Source: Paenibacillus polymyxa M1 (GTDB taxonomy: Bacteria; Bacillota; Bacilli; Paenibacillales; Paenibacillaceae). From it: DNA of 64,000 bases. The stretch covers positions 549,001 to 613,000 of the forward strand of contig NC_017542.1 in the NCBI RefSeq assembly GCF_000237325.1. The letters are read 5' to 3'. Under the pieces are notes generated by a model. It saw only the letters and a program-made list of their open reading frames with translations, had not been told where the DNA came from and ran no database searches. Every line of letters begins with the position of its first letter. Position 1 is the stretch's first letter. Of this stretch, positions 59,278 to 64,000 are shown piece by piece. A program made the position numbers and the translations under genes.

Positions 59278-59625
59278 ATGGCTATTGCAGAAGTGACAGT
59301 GATCCCGATTGGAACGGGGAGTACGAGCCTGAGCGACTATGTTGCTCAAATGCAAAAAGTGTTGAAGACGCAAAAAGGAATTACCTATGAGCTTACCTCC
59401 ATGAGTACGATTATTGAGGGGTCGTTGGATGATGTGTTCACCGCTATTGCTGCGCTGCACGAAGCGCCATTCCTGGCAGGAGCCAAGCGTGTTTCCACCT
59501 CGGTCAAAATTGATGATCGCCGTGATAAGCCTTCATCCAGTCGCCAAAAGCTCAGATCCGTTGCAGATAAACTATCCGGAGCCACGGCAGGGAATGTTAC
59601 AGAATTAAATCCAAATCCTAGTTGA
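59278..59625 (+). CDS. MTH1187/YqgV-family thiamine-binding-type protein
   Basis: 115 residues. The start MAIAEVTVIPIGTGSTSLSDYV and the segment YELTSMSTIIEGSLDDVF are the UPF0045/YqgV ferredoxin-like fold, which binds thiamine in some members. The C-terminal 20 residues are an added polar tail. ATG 59278 lies 9 nt after AAAGGAGG; the TTG at 59272 is too near it. Single gene before a tRNA. Confidence 0.85.
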   Translation: MAIAEVTVIPIGTGSTSLSDYVAQMQKVLKTQKGITYELTSMSTIIEGSLDDVFTAIAALHEAPFLAGAKRVSTSVKIDDRRDKPSSSRQKLRSVADKLSGATAGNVTELNPNPS

Positions 59626-59698
59626 TAAAGTTGATGTAAGTGATTGATTTTTATGTAACTAAGAGTATAATAGTTTTTGTTGTCAGTCATACTGACCT

Positions 59699-59770
59699 GC
59701 TGGTGTAGCTCAGGGGTAGAGCAACGCACTCGTAATGCGTAGGTCGGGGGTTCAATTCCCTTCACCAGCA
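59699..59770 (+). tRNA. tRNA-Thr (CGT), integration target
   Basis: Complete cloverleaf, anticodon CGT in ACTCGTAAT, acceptor GCTGGTG/CACCAGC, CCA not encoded. Its 3' half (from 59722) is repeated at 63586-63635, which marks it as the attachment site of an integrated element. Confidence 0.94.
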
Positions 59771-59878
59771 TCTTATAAAACTCAAGCACAGCGCGGCTTC
59801 CAAGCTTTTTGGAGGTCGCGCTTTTTTTGTGATTTTGGACAATCTTCTACCATTTTTCTAACCTTTAGTCTAGTAAAG
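59722..59878. repeat. Direct repeat copy 1 (tRNA-proximal att site)
   Basis: 157 bp repeated at 63586-63742 with only 3 mismatches. It covers the tRNA-Thr 3' half, its terminator (59790-59828) and the last codons of the integrase gene. Confidence 0.93.
59790..59828 (+). terminator. tRNA-Thr terminator
   Basis: AGCGCGGC..CCAAGC..GG..GTCGCGCT stem followed by TTTTTTT. A mutated copy lies at 63654-63692. Confidence 0.75.
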
Positions 59879-60510
59879 TAGGTTCTTCAGTGCTAATGCT
59901 CTCTCCTGTAATTGAATCGCCAATGTTTTTTAACACCGCTTCTTGGAGATTCGGAAGAACATGTGAATAGGTATCCAGAGTTACATTGATAGACGAATGT
60001 CCAAGTCGTTCTTGAACAATCTTTGGATGGATACCAGCTTTGAGAAGTAGTATTGCATGAGTGTGTCGCAAATCATGGAAACGAATCCGATGAAAATCGG
60101 GATGTTCCTTTACAATTCTGTCCAAAATACGATAGTAATGTCTCATTAGATTGCGGGTCCAAGAGGCGTTTCCACACTCGTTTGAATTACTAAACCTGAA
60201 TCATTATATAGCTTATTTCTGGTTTGCTCATGCTCTTGCTTTCTAAAGTGCTTTCCAAAAATTTAGCGGTATTAGTAAACAGTGCGATGGAGCGAACGCT
60301 GCTATCATTTTTAGTATCATCAAGACCATGTCCTATTTCAGAAATGGTATATGCTTGTCGAACCGAAGCTGTTTTTTCTGTAAATCTACCTCTGATCGGG
60401 GTAGTGCAAGTATCTCACTTTGACGCATGCCAGTAGAAGCAGCGAGCTCGAAGGCCATAAAGTATTGATCTTCAGATGCAGCATCGAGGAACATTTTGGG
60501 GATTGGCTCG
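59865..60510 (-). pseudogene. Tyrosine recombinase (integrase), frameshifted
   Basis: Three pieces in different frames read FLDAASEDQYFMAFELAAST-GMRQSEILALPRSE (catalytic Arg region), then TISEIGHGLDDTKNDSSVRSI, then RNLMRHYYRILDRIVKEHPD followed by FHDLRHTHAILLLKAG and ERLGHSSINVTLDTYSHV (His-x-x-Arg, His and nucleophile Tyr). At least two frameshifts and no N-terminus. It points at the tRNA-Thr gene, as integrases of tRNA-borne elements do. Confidence 0.85.
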
Positions 60511-60888
60511 TAGTGTCGGCCTATCTTCTGGACAGCTCACTGGAAAGTTGAACAAATACAAAGAGCGCGTTAAAGAGCAAACGGTTCAATCAACTGCTGT
60601 TTAAATAAATCCTTTGCAGGGTGGCCTCTACCTCACGGGCTACGGCGGCCACCTGCATTTTATAAACGGAACGTATGTTCTTAATCCTCTTTCATTTTCA
60701 TTTCAACTAATGTCTGCAATGAGGGCACTGGGAAGTCAATGAAAAAGTTTTCTTCTCATTGATGTTAAGCAGGGATACCAGTTGAACAACTATTCCCGGC
60801 AGTGAAAGCATTCCTAATATTAATGCAATTGAGTTAACAGCTGATCGTATCCTTACGTTTGAAGTAAGTGAATACTCTAAATAAATTA

Positions 60889-60927
60889 AAAAGCTCTGCT
60901 AACCTTAAGGTCGGCAGAGCTTTTTAG
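60889..60927 (+). terminator. Terminator inside the element
   Basis: AAAAAGCTCTGC..GCAGAGCTTTTT stem around CCTTAAGG, following a coding fragment. Confidence 0.75.
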
Positions 60928-61322
60928 TTGAAAAATTGCTTACAGACGGACATTTAAGGCGGAACTGATATGAATCAACTTTAAATGTATGTTGAAAATA
61001 AAGTTTTGATAACTACAATAAAAGAAACAACGGTAGGCTAGGACGAGAAAATATGCCCTAGACTGTCGCTGCTTCATCTGTTTCATTGAACTAACGTTTC
61101 CCGTTAGCGTAATGGGTTCATTGTCATTAGCCTCAACCGCTTACCTGTTTGCTCAGACTCCTGGCAACAGCTGGGGCATGATGCTTTTGCCATAATCCAA
61201 GACGTACTTATTAATCTCTGAGACAAGTTTTGTGTCCTTAGTTTTGTAGTGCACCTTGTTAATTACGAAGTAACCTGTACTAGAATATTGCTCATCACTC
61301 GAAAACATCAACGTAAAACGAT

Positions 61323-61356
61323 AAAACAAAAAAGCCGCTAAAATAGCGACTTCAAA
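61323..61356 (-). terminator. Terminator of the HxlR gene
   Basis: GTCGC-TATTTTA-GCGGC then TTTTTTG on the minus strand, 30 bp after the HxlR stop. Confidence 0.8.
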
Positions 61357-61383
61357 TGGGACTATGCTCTTGTCCCCCGACAG

Positions 61384-61770
61384 TTAATCCAGATACAAAA
61401 TTTCAATCTCGCCCGGAGCGAAGGATTGCTCTGCGTAATTTCCCCCCCAATCACAAAGCGATCTCAAAATGGGTTCAAGTGATTGACCCAGTTCCGTCGT
61501 TGAATATTCCACCTTAGGCGGTACCTGATTGTACATCTTTCTGCGAATTAATCCGTCTGTTTCCAGTTCCCGAAGAGTTTGAATCAGCATCTTTTGCGAT
61601 ATATTATGAACGAGTCGCTTAAGCTCTCCCGTCCGTTTAGGTCCTTTTATTAAATAGTACAGAACAAGCCCCTTCCACTTTCCTCCGATAACCTCTAGTG
61701 TAACTTCCAGTTCACAGAAAAATGTTTTCATATCAATGACCATCTCCCGATCTAAGAATATCCCCTTCAT
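61384..61770 (-). CDS. HxlR-family winged-helix regulator
   Basis: 128 residues. Family marks: CELEVTLEVIGGKWKGLVLYY, NISQKMLIQTLRELETDGLI and a C-terminal dimer helix. These regulators respond to oxidants or aldehydes and often control a neighbouring oxidoreductase. The ATG at 61770 has AAGGA 11 nt before it; ATG at 61728 (MKTFF) is a possible later start. It follows an SDR gene on the same strand, its likely target. Confidence 0.88.
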   Translation of the reverse strand: MKGIFLDREMVIDMKTFFCELEVTLEVIGGKWKGLVLYYLIKGPKRTGELKRLVHNISQKMLIQTLRELETDGLIRRKMYNQVPPKVEYSTTELGQSLEPILRSLCDWGGNYAEQSFAPGEIEILYLD

Positions 61771-61890
61771 GTATCGCTTGGTCCTTCAAGGATCACTGAA
61801 GGAAAGATTGAACGTTACATGGAGGGGATAATACAATCGCATTTAAGTTGATTTAAAAGTCTTTGTCGTTTGAAAATTATTATGTCCTGG

Positions 61891-62637
61891 TTAAACTTGA
61901 GCTACTCCGCCATCTACGAATAATTCAACGCCGTTCATATAGCTGCTTTCATTAGAGGCTAGGAACATGACAGCATTGGAGATCTCTTCAACCTGCCCCA
62001 CTCTGCCGAGCGGAATATCATTTTTTGCCTGTTCAAGTAAATGATCTAGTTCAGAGCCAAATAACTCATCGTATGCCGGCGTTACGATTGTTCCCGGACT
62101 AAGGATGTTTATACGAATTTCGGTCCCTCTCATATCAAGAATCCAGCTGCGGACGAGCTGTCTGATCGCTGCCTTGGATGCACCATAGATACTAAAAGCT
62201 GGCATCCCCGTCGAGCCAGCAGTGGATCCCGTTAGAATAATCGAACCTCTTTTATTTGGAAACAAAGCTAATGCCTTTTGTACTGTAAAGATGGTTCCTT
62301 TCACGTTGACATCGAAAGTCTTGTAGTATTGTGCTTCTGTAATTTCTCCTAATGGAAGAAATGACCCTAGTCCGGCATTTGCAAAGAGAATGTCCAAGTG
62401 TCCCTTTTCTCGCTTAACTGTTTCGAATAAAATATCTAGATCTTCCGATTTAGATATGTCACCTCGGACACCTGTAACATTCTTTCCGATCTGCTTTACT
62501 GCTTCATCCAGTTCACGTTGTCTGCGTCCCGTGATAAAAACGTAAGCCCCTTCTTTTACGAACTGTTGTGCCGACGCGAGACCGATGCCGCTTGTACCTC
62601 CGGTTACAACTGCTACCTTCCCGTCAAATTTCCCCAT
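61891..62637 (-). CDS. Short-chain dehydrogenase/reductase
   Basis: 248 residues. TGGTSGIG coenzyme motif, NAG in LFANAGLGS, catalytic Ser in [10 protein letters not shown], Tyr-xxx-Lys in YGASKAA, and the usual C-terminus [13 protein letters not shown]. Classical NAD(P)-dependent SDR, complete and undamaged, carried within the element. AAAAGGAGTG precedes the ATG. Substrate unknown; probably under the adjacent HxlR regulator. Confidence 0.9.
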   Translation of the reverse strand: MGKFDGKVAVVTGGTSGIGLASAQQFVKEGAYVFITGRRQRELDEAVKQIGKNVTGVRGDISKSEDLDILFETVKREKGHLDILFANAGLGSFLPLGEITEAQYYKTFDVNVKGTIFTVQKALALFPNKRGSIILTGSTAGSTGMPAFSIYGASKAAIRQLVRSWILDMRGTEIRINILSPGTIVTPAYDELFGSELDHLLEQAKNDIPLGRVGQVEEISNAVMFLASNESSYMNGVELFVDGGVAQV

Positions 62638-62812
62638 TCTATTACACTCCTTTTATAATGATTTATATGGTATAGGATGCTCTGTCTGCTTCATGAACCT
62701 CCTATGAACGATAGTATGGGGGAAAAGTTACAAGAAAAACAGTACCCACTTTTTTGTGATATAGTCACCAAAAAGTGATAATTGAGGCGGCACAAGCGTT
62801 TGTTTTTACAGC

Positions 62813-63295
62813 CTAACAGATGGAAGTGAGCTCCATTAAGTTTGAGATTGTATATGTGCTTTTAATTTCTGCCGGACTTATTTGTCCGGTTCTGTTGACC
62901 CAACAGGTGTCAATGCCCGACTGAAGACCACCTTTGATATCCGTATTTAATGAATCTCCAATGACAAGTGCATCCTTTCTATTAAATTCTGAAATATGAC
63001 TTATGACGTAATTGAAAAATTCTTCCTTCGGTTTTTGATAACCAATGCTTTGCGAATCAAAGATATCCTCGAAAAACTTATATAGCCCAGACTGCTTCAA
63101 GCGTTTGATTTGCGTGTGAGTGATACCATTCGTGATTACGAACATACGATGGGTCTTTGATAAGCGATGACAGACATCCATTGCGCCTTCCATAAGCAAT
63201 TGGTTTCCATCTCCCAACAATTCTCTATACAAACCTCCCCATTCCAAGCCGACCACGATTTCCCCCATTCTCAACATTGTAAAAGAGGGCTCCAT
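62813..63295 (-). pseudogene. YjjG-like HAD hydrolase, N-terminally truncated
   Basis: 160 codons that match the C-terminal two thirds of YjjG/YfnB-type nucleotidases: motif II in FVITNGITHTQIKRLKQSG, motif III Lys in GYQKPKEEFF, motif IV in VIGDSLNTDIKGGLQSGIDTCW. The first strand with the DxDxT nucleophile is missing (about 70 residues) and the DNA upstream does not encode it. It cannot be an active phosphatase as it stands. Confidence 0.8.
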
Positions 63296-63585
63296 TAATT
63301 ACTCACCACATGATACCACGTATTTGAACTATCCTGCCCGTTAGCTTAACGTCGCGGTTCAGTCTACAGTTTTCAGCAGGCGACCGTAGGATGCTGCTAT
63401 GAAGGATCTGGAGATGAGACGGAGGGACTTGAGACCATTAAGGCATCTACCTTGTACTTGTTGCCTCAATTATTTTCTTCTACCAAATCTTCTACCGAAA
63501 TACGGATATCTGTAATACCTGACGGAACCCTATTTATTGTTGGACAGGCTATAGGAGCTTTGTAAAACCCATCAAAACTCTATTT
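63296..63585. other. Non-coding right arm of the element
   Basis: No coding frame with start and ribosome site. Nothing recognised. It ends at the second att repeat. Confidence 0.5.
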
Positions 63586-63742
63586 CAACGCACTCGTAAT
63601 ACGTAGGTCGGGGGTTCAATTCCCTTCACCAGCATCTTATAAAACTCAAGCACAGCGGGGCTTCCAAGCTTTTTGGGGGTCGCGCTTTTTTTGTGATTTT
63701 GGACAATCTTCTACCATTTTTCTAACCTTTAGTCTAGTAAAG
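63586..63742. repeat. Direct repeat copy 2 (distal att site)
   Basis: Same 157 bp as 59722-59878 with 3 mismatches; the tRNA 5' half is absent, so this tRNA piece is not functional. Confidence 0.93.
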
Positions 63743-63829
63743 GTGGGGCTGTTTTCACATTTTCGGGAACATGCAGTCCTGAAACCAAAGCTGTTTTTTT
63801 AAATCTTATTGCAAAGGTGTGGATGACTA

Positions 63830-63952
63830 ATGTTGAAAAAAACGGTACTGCTGATTATCGCGGCTAGCTTTTTGTTGTTTATTATAACTGTTCCAGATCA
63901 AGCCTTTTACCACCATAGTATCCAGCCTCAGGTTACCATTGGAGGAGCTTAA
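63830..63952 (+). CDS. 40-residue membrane or secreted peptide
   Basis: The peptide has two Lys after the start, one hydrophobic helix (TVLLIIAASFLLFIIT), then VPDQAFYHHS and a polar tail ending QVTIGGA. A weak AAAGGTG lies about 11 nt upstream. A hairpin AATCCCCGC..GCGGGGATT follows at 63968-64000. The layout of signal helix plus short tail would suit an exported signal or a small membrane protein. It lies just outside the element, in the original chromosome beyond tRNA-Thr. Confidence 0.5.
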   Translation: MLKKTVLLIIAASFLLFIITVPDQAFYHHSIQPQVTIGGA

Positions 63953-63967
63953 ACGTAAGCAAAGCAA

Positions 63968-64000
63968 ATCCCCGCTAACCTGAACTGTTCGGCGGGGATT
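63968..64000 (+). terminator. Terminator hairpin at window end
   Basis: AATCCCCGC..GCGGGGATT, 9-bp stem; any T run lies beyond the window. Confidence 0.6.

Larger units (their letters stand above)
60511..61383. other. Fragment-rich interior of the element
   Basis: Pieces without starts: plus strand to 60604 reads LARSVGLSSGQLTGKLNKYK then ..VQSTAV and stop; plus strand to about 60885 reads IPNINAIELTADRILTFEVS and stop, like a hydrolase tail; minus strand 61153-61308 reads MFSSDEQYSSTGYFVINKVH then ..SIMPQLLPGV, 51 codons without ribosome site. Hairpins lie at 60616-60656 and 60889-60927. Confidence 0.55.

Noticed and set aside
60616..60656. CRISPR or riboswitch-like structure in the element
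   Set aside because: It is a single hairpin (GGGTGGCC..GGCCACC) with no repeat series or conserved aptamer pattern.

Overview
The window looks like chromosome from a Paenibacillus of the polymyxa group. The support is a 16S rRNA of that type, a 23S and 5S operon followed by 18 tRNA genes or relics, strong AGGAGG ribosome sites, moderate G+C, and a GH26 mannanase, MprF, lantibiotic-immunity-type ABC genes and sporulation-type small proteins. The species assignment is inference from sequence patterns; nothing was searched.

Layout. 1-5.5 kb: end of a surface protein with a FIVAR-like module and seven 54-bp repeats, then a large hybrid histidine kinase with two kinase cores and a SARP/BTAD-type response regulator. 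5.6-12.8 kb: a self-contained sigma-54 module, with sigL divergent from a LevR-type activator and then a mannose-family PTS (IIA, IIB, IIC, IID) behind a textbook -24/-12 promoter. 13.2-15.4 kb: a small basic protein and a GH13 cyclomaltodextrinase-type amylase. 15.5-20 kb: OmpR-type regulator, kinase and LanFEG-type immunity ABC transporter. 20-24 kb: L-lactate dehydrogenase, a MerR-like coiled-coil protein, a YbdM-like kinase, a YjcZ-type peptide and a previously hidden 59-residue His/Arg/Tyr-rich protein. 24-27.5 kb: gntK and gntR with two GntR operators and a perfect cre site, a possible relic of a lost gluconate permease, and a type I methionine aminopeptidase.

27.6-35.2 kb: a decayed SDR pseudogene, then rRNA promoter, 16S, 23S, 5S and a long tRNA cluster that includes a strongly diverged tRNA-His. 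35.2-37.3 kb: gene-poor, relic-rich DNA and a secreted mannanase. 37.5-59.6 kb: housekeeping and stress genes (CcdC, BdbC, nitroreductase, MprF, ATPase, GyrI-like protein, MFS pump, lactonase, ArsR-type regulator, GNAT, NAD(P)HX repair enzyme, an HAD protein lacking its nucleophile, chemoreceptor) and class Ia ribonucleotide reductase with two NrdR boxes spaced 31 bp.

59.7-63.74 kb: a decayed integrative element in a tRNA-Thr(CGT) gene. It is flanked by 157-bp direct repeats that carry the tRNA 3' half, has a frameshifted tyrosine recombinase at the tRNA end, and still carries intact HxlR and SDR genes, an N-terminally truncated HAD gene and gene fragments. A 40-residue membrane peptide gene follows it.

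The most interesting signals are the compact sigL/levR/PTS cassette, the tRNA-Thr element, the diverged tRNA-His, the gnt locus without its permease, and several small genes below normal ORF cut-offs. I did not find a clear defence island, CRISPR array or biosynthetic cluster.
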